Shown here piece by piece: positions 8,524 through 15,982 of a stretch of DNA of 64,000 nt; positions within the stretch are counted from its first letter, which is position 1, and each line of letters begins with the position of its first letter. Origin of the DNA: CAYYJR01 sp964472305 (lineage in GTDB: Bacteria > Armatimonadota > Hebobacteria > CAIYQO01); the NCBI GenBank assembly GCA_964472305.1, contig CAYYJR010000001.1, positions 372,001 through 436,000 of the forward strand, read 5' to 3'. The notes under the pieces are model-generated. The model had not been told where the DNA came from and did no database searches. It saw only the letters and a list, made by a program, of their open reading frames with translations. The translations under genes were made by a program, and so were the position numbers.

Positions 8524-9558
8524 CTACCCACTCATCACTTCGTCATACATCGCCGCCACGTTTTCCACTGGCGTGTCGCGGTCGAACGACCACGCGCAGA
8601 GGGTAACGGCGGGGGCGGCGACAGTATCGCGCAGCAGGAGGGCGATGAAGGCGCGCACGTCGTCGGGATTGCCGTAGCGCAGTACCAGCGGATCGACCAG
8701 CGGGCGCAAGATTACACCGGGCAGGTGGCTCGCGGCGGCGCGCAGGTTGGTGCCGGGACCAAGTTCGATGCTATCGAGCGCGGGCAGATGAGCGAACGCC
8801 GGCAGCAGGTGGGTGGACGGTCCGCAGGAGTGGTAACCAGCCACCGGGAAGGTGGCGATCAGCGCCTGATTCACCGGGAGCACCACATCGCGATAGATCG
8901 CGGGCGAGAGCATAGTCACCGAGCAATCGCCCAGATAGAGGCGTGTGAGCCGTGCGCCGGTGATGGAGGTTACGCGCGCGAAAATGGCCTGGTAGATGCT
9001 CCAGACCTTGTCGAAGATCATCCGTGCTCCCGTCGGATCATCGAGCATGAGCAGAAACAAGTCTTCGCCATAGAGCTGATGCGCGGAGGTGCAGGGGGCA
9101 TGGATGTTCAGCGTGCCGGATTTGGTGCCGAACACGTCCGCCGCGTCGCCATAACGGCGTCGCAACTCGTGATACTGGTCGAGAATGGCGTCGATCACCG
9201 GGTGATGAGCGGCATCGCGCGGATCGATGGCGGCAATCTCCGCCGGGGTCTTGCCCGCCCACGGTGCGCCGATGCTCTCTACCGTGGCATCCGGCGGAAA
9301 ACGCCATCCCGCCCCCTGCGTGCGCAGGAGCAGGTCGATCGGCTGAATGAACAGGTTCGGGTACGGTTGCGGATCGGGATTGCCTACGCCGTAGCGTCCG
9401 AGTATCCGGTAAAGGAACCGCCCCTGTGCGCGCTCTACCTCCGCCCGGTAACCGGGATCGAAGTAATACGCCTCGCCATAACTGATACCGAGGTGGCGCG
9501 AGAAGAACGCGGGCATGAAGTCCAGGCTGATGTTAACCGGCGGCATCGGTTTTCCCAT
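8524..9558 (-). CDS. Uroporphyrinogen decarboxylase-like (MtaA/CmuA-type) protein 1
   Basis: A 344-residue protein of the UroD superfamily. Besides true heme-pathway decarboxylases this includes methyltransferases that handle corrinoid or thiol-bound methyl groups. The HxCG zinc-type motif GYHSCGPS (around residue 240) supports the MtaA/CmuA branch over HemE. Other family landmarks are PGTNLRAAASHLPG-type loops and a terminal YDEVMSG. Its start overlaps the end of the next upstream minus-strand gene by 26 bases, so the two are almost certainly translated from one message. No corrinoid protein or methyltransferase partner is seen nearby, so the methyl donor is unknown. Confidence 0.75.
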   Translation of the reverse strand: MGKPMPPVNISLDFMPAFFSRHLGISYGEAYYFDPGYRAEVERAQGRFLYRILGRYGVGNPDPQPYPNLFIQPIDLLLRTQGAGWRFPPDATVESIGAPWAGKTPAEIAAIDPRDAAHHPVIDAILDQYHELRRRYGDAADVFGTKSGTLNIHAPCTSAHQLYGEDLFLLMLDDPTGARMIFDKVWSIYQAIFARVTSITGARLTRLYLGDCSVTMLSPAIYRDVVLPVNQALIATFPVAGYHSCGPSTHLLPAFAHLPALDSIELGPGTNLRAAASHLPGVILRPLVDPLVLRYGNPDDVRAFIALLLRDTVAAPAVTLCAWSFDRDTPVENVAAMYDEVMSG

Positions 9559-10681
9559 ATTTCCGTCCCGCTTCGATCATCGCGAAGATATTTTCCTCCG
9601 GCGTCTCGCCACCCACCTGGTCGCCGGTGCCGAGGATGAGGCGGCGCCTGTCCGCGCCCCACTGGGTGAATATCTCCTCCGCTTCGCGCCATATGTCGGC
9701 CACGCTGCCGCGGATGAGTGTTTCTACCGTGTGCATGTTGCCGTTCACCGTCACGCGGTCGGCCAGAATGCGGCGGGTCTCGGCGAGGTCGATGATGTCG
9801 CCGCCTGGTGGGCGCTCGAAAGGACAGATGCAGTCGGCGCCGCAGGTTGCCATGTCCTCCAGGATATCGCGGCATTTGCCGTGCAGGTGGATATGCAGCA
9901 ACTTGCCCGCCGCGTGCGCCTCTTCCGCCACCGCGCGAATCACCGGCAAGTCCCAGCGCCGCCAGATGGCCGGGCTGATCAACGACACGCACGACCACGA
10001 ACAGCCGATCACCACCGACTCCGCGGTGGTGTTGACGAAGGCCGCGCGCGTCAACCGCCGCCGGTCGTCGATGTAGGCTTCGTGAAGTTCTTCGAAAAAC
10101 GCTTCGTGTTCCAGCAGGTCGTAGATGCCCTGCTCCAATCCGCCCTCACGCGCGCCGGCGAGGTAGTCAAAAAAAGGCACGCCCACCCACGCTTCCAGCA
10201 GGTACGTTTCGCCCACCGCATCCAGCGCGCGCTGCATCGGTTTCCAGTCGATCTGGTCGATCTCACCGAAGGTGCAGGCGCGGTAAGCCGGCCAATCACG
10301 CGCGAAATCCTTGATCTCACGCTCCACTGCCCAGCCCGGCTCGTTCGGATCCTGCATCGACGCGCCGGTGAGGATGCCGAAGGGCGTCTTGCGTATCGAG
10401 CGTGACAGCAGGCGACCGCCGCCCACCTCGACCGTCTCGCTCGACCATTCCACGTCCGGGCATGGCGCTCCGACAAAGGCCGCGCCCCAACCCTCGGTGC
10501 CGTAATGCCTGAATGTCTCCAGCAGCGCCTGCCAATGCGGCACATGGCCCAACTCGATCATGTTCATCCCCAGCACCTTCGCCGGCACGTAGCACCAGAA
10601 CTCCGGCGCCACCGGCACCGTGTCGGGATATTCGCCGCGATACGCGGCCAGCATGCGTTGTTTGGGTGTCATTGCCATCAT
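9533..10681 (-). CDS. Uroporphyrinogen decarboxylase-like protein 2
   Basis: A 382-residue UroD-superfamily member beginning MTPKQRMLAAYRGEYPDTVPVAPEFW, the common N-terminus of non-heme UroD relatives. It carries a likely metal motif HLHGKC near residue 265, followed by CGADCICPFERPPGGD. It is the first gene of an overlapping pair with UroD-like protein 1, suggesting two subunits or two steps of one pathway. ATG 10681 has nearby alternatives (10678, 10672) and no strong ribosome site. A frameshifted third gene of possibly the same kind lies just upstream. The role in methyl transfer or decarboxylation is inferred from the family, not shown. Confidence 0.75.
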   Translation of the reverse strand: MMAMTPKQRMLAAYRGEYPDTVPVAPEFWCYVPAKVLGMNMIELGHVPHWQALLETFRHYGTEGWGAAFVGAPCPDVEWSSETVEVGGGRLLSRSIRKTPFGILTGASMQDPNEPGWAVEREIKDFARDWPAYRACTFGEIDQIDWKPMQRALDAVGETYLLEAWVGVPFFDYLAGAREGGLEQGIYDLLEHEAFFEELHEAYIDDRRRLTRAAFVNTTAESVVIGCSWSCVSLISPAIWRRWDLPVIRAVAEEAHAAGKLLHIHLHGKCRDILEDMATCGADCICPFERPPGGDIIDLAETRRILADRVTVNGNMHTVETLIRGSVADIWREAEEIFTQWGADRRRLILGTGDQVGGETPEENIFAMIEAGRKYGKTDAAG

Positions 10682-10754
10682 ACCAGTCTATTCGTTGCCG
10701 GCTGCCAATGAAAACAGCCTGGCGTGTCTCACCAGAGCGGGACGGCGCCTGATG

Positions 10755-11254
10755 CTACGCCTCCGCGTATTCCGGCAGCACCTCCGTAATGAACGCCTTG
10801 CCGGCCGTGCTTTCGCCGCCAAGGGGGAACCAGTAGCGGTAGTGCGGTGGCGTCTCCGCAAGCAGATAGCGGTAATAGTCGAAGGTATCGGTGAATTGGT
10901 CCTGCCGATCGGGGATGAGCATGGGTACGAAGACCGTGGTTTCCGCCAGCGGATCGACAAAGATATTACCGCCGATGGCGTCGAAGCGTGGCGCGCCGCC
11001 CCAGTATTTCGCGGTGCTGATGGTGCCGAAATCGGGGAAAAGGTGGGCGGATTGATGCCGGGCAGTCGCGCCTGGTCACGCAGGTTGTCCACGGCCAGCG
11101 ACACGATGATCTCGTCATTGAAACACTGGCGATATGTGGGGTTCGAAGAGGTCATGGAGACCATGACCCGCCCCTCACCGCGCCAGAAACGATAGACGCG
11201 GTCCAATGTTTCCTGAAGACGTTTCGCACCGAACCATGCCCGCAGTTGATCCAT
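10755..11254 (-). pseudogene. Frameshifted UroD-neighbourhood gene
   Basis: On the minus strand ATG 11254 follows a good GGAGGA site and reads MDQLRAWFGAKRLQETLD through NDEIIVSLAVDNLRDQ to ARLPGINPPT. There the frame is lost, and a neighbouring frame continues LFPDFGTISTAKYWGG to a natural stop at 10755 after LPEYAEA. The span is 500 bases, one short of a whole number of codons. Restoring one base in the GGGGAAAA stretch (11034-11041 on the plus strand) would give about 166 residues. The segment looks like the N-terminal part of a UroD-like protein, which makes it a short relative or fragment. Either a decayed gene or an assembly error. Confidence 0.6.
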
Positions 11255-11374
11255 CCGTTCCTCCGGCGGCGCGGTGATAAGCCGCGAAACAGACGATACC
11301 ATGCACATCAGGGAAATGCAACCGGCGAACGGTGTGAGCACCGGAGACAATGACGTATGGAATGCCGTGCCGCG

Positions 11375-11383
11375 TGGTAAAAT
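11375..11383 (+). promoter_or_regulatory. Extended -10 before the copper chaperone gene
   Basis: TGG-TAAAAT sits 30 bases ahead of the chaperone ATG. A weak -35 lies in 11355-11360. No obvious CsoR or CueR operator is visible. Confidence 0.35.
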
Positions 11384-11412
11384 AGCACCAGACTTATGCG
11401 GGAGGTGCAGGG

Positions 11413-11637
11413 ATGACCACGGTGCAATTTTCAGTGAAGGGAATGAGTTGTTCGGGCTGCGCGCGCAGCATCGAGCGCAAACTGGCGTCTACGCCGGGCG
11501 TACAGACAGCCACGGTAGATCTCGATCATGCGCTGGCGAATGTCGATTTCGACGAGCACGTCACCGATGCGAATTCACTGGAAAAAGTGATCGAATCGTT
11601 GGGATTTGACGTGCTCTACAGCATGGGACACGGGTAG
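11413..11637 (+). CDS. copZ: Heavy-metal-associated (HMA) domain protein, CopZ-like copper chaperone
   Basis: A 74-residue single HMA domain with the metal motif GMSCSGC (residues 9-15) and the usual beta-alpha-beta pattern ending in ESLGFDVLYSM. Such proteins carry Cu(I) in the cytoplasm to a P-type ATPase. The partner CopA-type pump begins 12 bases downstream. A strong GGGAGGTG site precedes ATG 11413. The size and context fit CopZ; binding of another soft metal cannot be excluded. Confidence 0.85.
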   Translation: MTTVQFSVKGMSCSGCARSIERKLASTPGVQTATVDLDHALANVDFDEHVTDANSLEKVIESLGFDVLYSMGHG

Positions 11638-11649
11638 ATCGGAGCAAGT

Positions 11650-14127
11650 GTGAGACAGATCGAACTGCCCGTAGAGGGCATGCATTGCGCCAGTTGCGCC
11701 GTTGCGGTGGAGCGGCGGTTATCGCGTGAAGCAGGCGTGGTCTCGGCGGCGGTCAACCTGGTGACCAACCGCGCGACGGTCGAGTATGACGAACAGCAGA
11801 CGGCATTGCCCCGCCTCATCACCGCGGTCGAAGAGGCGGGGTATGACGTCGCGCGGCTCACCACCAGTTTTCCGGTGGAGGGCATCACCTGTGCGGCGTG
11901 CGTGGCACGCATCGAGAAAGCACTGCGGCGCATGCCGGGCGTGGTGGACGCGACGGTGAATTTTGCCACCCGCGTCGCCGCCGTTACGTATCTGGCCGGC
12001 GACATCACCCCCGACGACCTGCATGCGGTGGCGCGCAACATCGGCTTCGAGGTGCCGGTGGAAGAACAGCCGACGACGGTGGGCGTGGTGCCGGACGCGG
12101 TCGACGTGCAGCGAGCGCGCACCGAGCGGGAACTGACCGGCTTGCGCCGCGACCTGTGGGTGGCGGGCGGATTGGGTGCGGTCGTCGTGGCAGTCAGCCA
12201 CCTGACTCTTTTTATGCACCTGGCACTGTCGGATTTTGCCGTAATGGTCATCGCGTGGCTGTTGCTGGCGCTGTCCGGTGTGGTGCAATTCGGGCCAGGC
12301 TGGCGTTTTTACGTGGGCGCGTGGAAAGGACTGACCCACTTCACCGCGGATATGAATACGCTCATCGCCCTCGGCACTTCCGCCGCCTGGCTATACAGCG
12401 TGGCGGCCGTGCTGTGGCCGGCGCCGTTCCTCGCGGCATTGGGCAGGCAAGCGATGGGGATGAACGTGCTTCACCTGCTCTATTTCGACACCTCGGTGGT
12501 CATTATCGCGCTCATCTTGCTCGGGCGCTACTTCGAGACGCGCGCGCGCAGCAGCACCGGCGAGGCGGTTCGCAAATTGATGGGACTGCAGGCGAAGACG
12601 GCGCGCGTGCTGCGTGACGGCGCGGTGATCGACCTGCCCATCGGGGAGGTGCGCGTCGGCGACCTGGTGCAGGTACGCCCGGGTGAGAAGGTGCCGGTGG
12701 ACGGCACGGTGACGGAAGGACATTCGGCGGTGGACGAAGCGATGCTCACCGGAGAATCCCTTCCGATTGAGAAAGGGGCGGGTGATCGCGTGATCGGCGC
12801 CACCCTCAACCGTACCGGCACGTTTTTCTTTCGCGCTGAGCGGGTAGGCAAAGAGACCGTGCTGGCACAGATCATACGCCTGGTCGAGCAGGCACAGGGG
12901 AGCAAGGCGCCGGTGCAACGCCTAGCCGACCGCGTCGCCGGCATTTTCGTGCCGGTGGTGCTGGTGATCGCGCTGGTTACGCTGGGCATCTGGCTACTGG
13001 TGGCACCGGGCGTGGCACTGCTGCATTTTGTGGCGGTACTCATCATCGCCTGCCCGTGCGCACTGGGGCTGGCCACGCCGACAGCGATTATGGTCGGCAC
13101 CGGGCGCGCGGCGGAGATGGGTATTCTGATCAAAGGCGGCGAGTCGCTGGAACGCGCGGGGGCGCTGACTACGGTGGTCTTCGATAAAACCGGCACCCTC
13201 ACCCGCGGTATGCCGACGGTGACCGACCTGTATGCCCCGGATGGCGATGAACGCGCGTTGCTGGCGCTCGCTGCCGCGGTGGAAACAGGATCGGAGCATC
13301 CACTGGGCGAAGCGGTGGTGCGGGAAGCGCAGGCACGCGGGATTGTGCTTTCGTTTGCGACCGCCTTCACCGCCTTTCCCGGGCAGGGAGTGGAGGCGAC
13401 GGTGGATGGGCACACGGTGTTGCTGGGCAATGCAGCGTTGTTGGAGGCGCGCGGCGGCAATCCGGCACCGTTGACAGCGCGCGCGGAGGCACTGGCACTG
13501 GCGGGGAATACACCGCTCTTTATCGCGGTCAATGGCAAACCCTTCGGACTGATCGCGGTCGCCGATACGGTTCGTCCCGGCGCAGCGGACGCGGTGCGCC
13601 AGGCGCGAGCGCTGGGGCTACGCACGGTGATGCTCACCGGCGATCACCGCCAGGTGGCGGAGGCTATCGCGGCACAGGTGGGGGTGGACCGCGTCATCGC
13701 TGAGGTGCAGCCAGGCGGTAAAGCCGCCGTGGTGCAGCAGTTGCAGGCGGAGGGTGCGGTGGTCGCGATGGTGGGCGATGGCATCAACGATGCCCCCGCG
13801 CTGGCGCAGGCTGACGTCGGAATCGCCGTCGGCAGCGGCACCGACGTGGCGCTGGAAACCTCCGACATCACCCTCATCGGCGACGACGTGATCGGGGTGG
13901 CGCGCGGCATCGCCCTCAGCCGGCGCACGTTGACCGTCATCCGGCAGAACCTGTTCTGGGCTTTCTTTTACAATGTACTCGGCATCCCCATTGCCGCCGG
14001 CGCGCTGGCCGGCTTCGGCGTGGCGCTCTCCCCCATGCTAGCCGCGCTGGCGATGGCGTTCAGCTCTGTCTTCGTGGTCAGCAATTCGCTGCGCCTGCGC
14101 GGTTATCGTCCACCGGTGGCGCCGTGA
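11650..14127 (+). CDS. copA: Copper-translocating P1B-type ATPase
   Basis: An 825-residue inner-membrane pump. It has two N-terminal HMA domains (GMHCASC with Cys13/16 and GITCAAC with Cys81/84), the transmembrane CPC copper site (Cys468-Pro-Cys470), the TGES loop, the phosphorylation motif DKTGTLT (Asp512) and the hinge GDGINDAP. About eight membrane helices are expected. The CPC motif and paired HMA domains mark the Cu(I) exporters of the P1B-1 class. GTG 11650 is preceded by GGAGCAA. It is probably co-transcribed with the chaperone gene. No dedicated copper regulator lies beside it. Confidence 0.95.
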   Translation: MRQIELPVEGMHCASCAVAVERRLSREAGVVSAAVNLVTNRATVEYDEQQTALPRLITAVEEAGYDVARLTTSFPVEGITCAACVARIEKALRRMPGVVDATVNFATRVAAVTYLAGDITPDDLHAVARNIGFEVPVEEQPTTVGVVPDAVDVQRARTERELTGLRRDLWVAGGLGAVVVAVSHLTLFMHLALSDFAVMVIAWLLLALSGVVQFGPGWRFYVGAWKGLTHFTADMNTLIALGTSAAWLYSVAAVLWPAPFLAALGRQAMGMNVLHLLYFDTSVVIIALILLGRYFETRARSSTGEAVRKLMGLQAKTARVLRDGAVIDLPIGEVRVGDLVQVRPGEKVPVDGTVTEGHSAVDEAMLTGESLPIEKGAGDRVIGATLNRTGTFFFRAERVGKETVLAQIIRLVEQAQGSKAPVQRLADRVAGIFVPVVLVIALVTLGIWLLVAPGVALLHFVAVLIIACPCALGLATPTAIMVGTGRAAEMGILIKGGESLERAGALTTVVFDKTGTLTRGMPTVTDLYAPDGDERALLALAAAVETGSEHPLGEAVVREAQARGIVLSFATAFTAFPGQGVEATVDGHTVLLGNAALLEARGGNPAPLTARAEALALAGNTPLFIAVNGKPFGLIAVADTVRPGAADAVRQARALGLRTVMLTGDHRQVAEAIAAQVGVDRVIAEVQPGGKAAVVQQLQAEGAVVAMVGDGINDAPALAQADVGIAVGSGTDVALETSDITLIGDDVIGVARGIALSRRTLTVIRQNLFWAFFYNVLGIPIAAGALAGFGVALSPMLAALAMAFSSVFVVSNSLRLRGYRPPVAP

Positions 14128-14230
14128 CCGAAGGCGGATGACCATGATGATGGCATTCACTCGGAGTTGCCGGCTCTGGAATCTGGCAAGAGCATGAGTA
14201 TACGGGGTGGTGCGGTGCGCGCCGAACCTG

Positions 14231-14239
14231 TGTTACAAT
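14231..14239 (+). promoter_or_regulatory. Extended -10 placing transcription start at the mtnA ATG
   Basis: TGT-TACAAT ends seven bases before ATG 14247, which would place the transcription start on or next to the A of the start codon. No Shine-Dalgarno site is visible. Confidence 0.5.
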
Positions 14240-14246
14240 AGCCGGC

Positions 14247-15269
14247 ATGATGCAGACGACGATCAGGCCGGTATATTGGGAAACGGGACGGCTGGTGGTG
14301 CTCGATCAGCGCCGATTACCCAACGAGGAAGTGTATTATGCGTGCACGACGGTGGATGACGTGGCGGAGGCGATTCGCACGCTGGCGGTGCGCGGGGCGC
14401 CGCTGATCGGCATTGCTGCCGCGTATGGCATGGCGCTGGCCGCGCAACAGGTAGCCGATCGCGCCGGGTTGGCGACCATGCGCGCGTCGCTGGCGGGCAC
14501 GCGGCCTACCGCGGTGAACCTGTTCTGGGCGCTGGACCGCTGCCGTCGCATTATCGAAGCGCTGCCGGCGGCGCCGATGGCCGCAATGGCGGCGGCGTTG
14601 CTGCGCGAGGCGCAGGCAATTCATGCCGAGGATAGTGCCTCCTGCGCGGCCATCGCGGCGGCGGGCGCCGAACTGTTCCCGCCCGGCGCGCGAGTATTAA
14701 CACACTGCAACGCCGGGGCGCTGGCTACCGGCGGCGTCGGCACCGCGCTGGGCGTGCTGCGTGCCGCCCACGCGGCGGGCCGCCTGGCACAAGCCTGGGT
14801 GGATGAAACGCGACCCTTGCTGCAAGGCGCGCGGCTGACCGCGTGGGAGTTGCAGCGCGACGGCATTCCTTACCGGCTGATCTGCGACAACATGGCGGCG
14901 TCGCTGATGGCCGCCGGTCAGGTGGATGCTGTCATCGTGGGGGCGGACCGCATTACACGGAACGGCGATTTTGCCAACAAGATCGGCACTTACGGCGTGG
15001 CGGTGCTGGCGCAAGCACACGGCATCCCATGCTATGTCGCCGCGCCGTGGTCGACCATCGATTGCCAACTGGCGTCGGGCGCACAGATTCCGGTCGAGTT
15101 CCGTGCCGGAGAGGAAATCAGCCGATTTGCCGGGCAAGCGGTGGCGCCCGCGGGTGCCGAAACGTGGAATCCCGCCTTCGACGTGACACCAGGTTCGCTG
15201 GTGCGGGCGTTCGTGACGGATCGTGGTCTGTGCGTGCCGCCGTTTGTCGACTTAGCGGTTGCTGGTTGA
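14247..15269 (+). CDS. mtnA: S-methyl-5-thioribose-1-phosphate isomerase
   Basis: A 340-residue enzyme of the methionine salvage pathway, converting methylthioribose-1-phosphate to methylthioribulose-1-phosphate. Family landmarks are present: RGAPLIG near the N-terminus, HCNAGALATGG with the catalytic Cys, DETRPLLQGARLTAWEL, and VGADRITRNGDFANKIGTY with the catalytic Asp. Related eIF2B subunits lack this set, so the isomerase call is firm. No other salvage gene is nearby. The second codon is also ATG (14250). The promoter layout suggests a leaderless message. Confidence 0.95.
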   Translation: MMQTTIRPVYWETGRLVVLDQRRLPNEEVYYACTTVDDVAEAIRTLAVRGAPLIGIAAAYGMALAAQQVADRAGLATMRASLAGTRPTAVNLFWALDRCRRIIEALPAAPMAAMAAALLREAQAIHAEDSASCAAIAAAGAELFPPGARVLTHCNAGALATGGVGTALGVLRAAHAAGRLAQAWVDETRPLLQGARLTAWELQRDGIPYRLICDNMAASLMAAGQVDAVIVGADRITRNGDFANKIGTYGVAVLAQAHGIPCYVAAPWSTIDCQLASGAQIPVEFRAGEEISRFAGQAVAPAGAETWNPAFDVTPGSLVRAFVTDRGLCVPPFVDLAVAG

Positions 15270-15313
15270 GCGACAGGATGCATGGAATATCTGACATGCC
15301 AGGCGTTCCCGGC

Positions 15314-15342
15314 TTGACGTTTATGGGTGTGCGTGGTACATT
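15314..15342 (+). promoter_or_regulatory. Sigma-70-type promoter ahead of ytxH
   Basis: TTGACG (15314-15319), a 17-base spacer, and TACATT (15337-15342) preceded by TGG form a good extended promoter. Transcription would begin near 15349, giving a leader of about 200 bases before the YtxH start. An in-frame GTG also lies exactly at 15349. Confidence 0.6.
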
Positions 15343-15549
15343 GCGACAGTGTGCTTTGTCGATCTTTATCGACAGTACGCCGGTTTCGCAATGATCGTAT
15401 CCTCTCCGCAGTCTGTTCGTCGCTTGCATCCTGGTCGCGGCGGGAATGCTGTCTATACGCGATGCAGCCGGGTCGGCGGCCGTGATTTCGGCGTCACCGC
15501 GGCGTGTACCATGAAGAGCCAGACAACAAAGAGGAGGTCTTACAGCGCC

Positions 15550-15834
15550 ATGAAAGGGAAAGATTTTTTAGTCGGGATTTTGTTGGGAACGATTGTGGGC
15601 GCGGCCGTCGGGTTGCTGCTGGCGCCGCAATCCGGTGAAGAAACGCGCGAAGTGCTGAGCGATCAAGCCCGCGAGCTGAGCGAAAAAGTAAAAGAGAGCA
15701 GTCGCCAGTTCGTTGAAAGCAGTCGCGATTTGCTGGAGCAGAGCAAAGACCAGGTAGCCGATATTGTGAAGCGCGGTCGCGATATCGCCAGCACGATCGG
15801 GCAATCCGCCGAAGTGAAAACGGAAGAAGCCTGA
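15550..15834 (+). CDS. YtxH domain-containing protein
   Basis: A 94-residue protein with one N-terminal membrane segment in the classic pattern MKGKDFLVGILLGTIVGAAV, then LLLAPQSGEETR. A highly charged, probably coiled-coil tail follows (SEKVKESSRQFVESSRDLLEQ). YtxH proteins are small membrane or stress-related proteins of unclear role. GAGGAGG (15531-15537) lies upstream of ATG 15550 at a rather long spacing; in-frame ATG 15511 would give a 13-residue extension. A textbook intrinsic terminator follows, so it is transcribed alone. Confidence 0.85.
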   Translation: MKGKDFLVGILLGTIVGAAVGLLLAPQSGEETREVLSDQARELSEKVKESSRQFVESSRDLLEQSKDQVADIVKRGRDIASTIGQSAEVKTEEA

Positions 15835-15860
15835 TTGCGGTTTTGCCGCGTAGCGGAAGC

Positions 15861-15894
15861 AAGGATGGCATCGTCCCCCGATGCCATCCTTTTT
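15861..15894 (+). terminator. Intrinsic terminator after ytxH
   Basis: A perfect 13-bp stem (AAGGATGGCATCG with its complement at 15879-15891), a five-base loop, and a TTTTT run at 15890-15894. Confidence 0.9.
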
Positions 15895-15982
15895 ACACCG
15901 AGCAGCACTCCGCCCGTGCCCACCTGTAGTCGCCTGTTGGATTGACCGAACCTGATTGGCAGGATGCCGTCGATACCACAGA

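Noticed and set aside
8128..9639. A 503-codon plus-strand frame over the UroD-like gene
   Set aside because: Its second half is antisense to a well-supported UroD-family gene and its first half overlaps the sugar isomerase in another frame. The composition is rich in Arg, His and Gly with no domain.
15349..15549. A longer N-terminal extension of YtxH from GTG 15349
   Set aside because: The extension is Arg/Gly-rich and unlike YtxH N-termini, and GGAGG lies close to the normal start. It is kept only as a finding.
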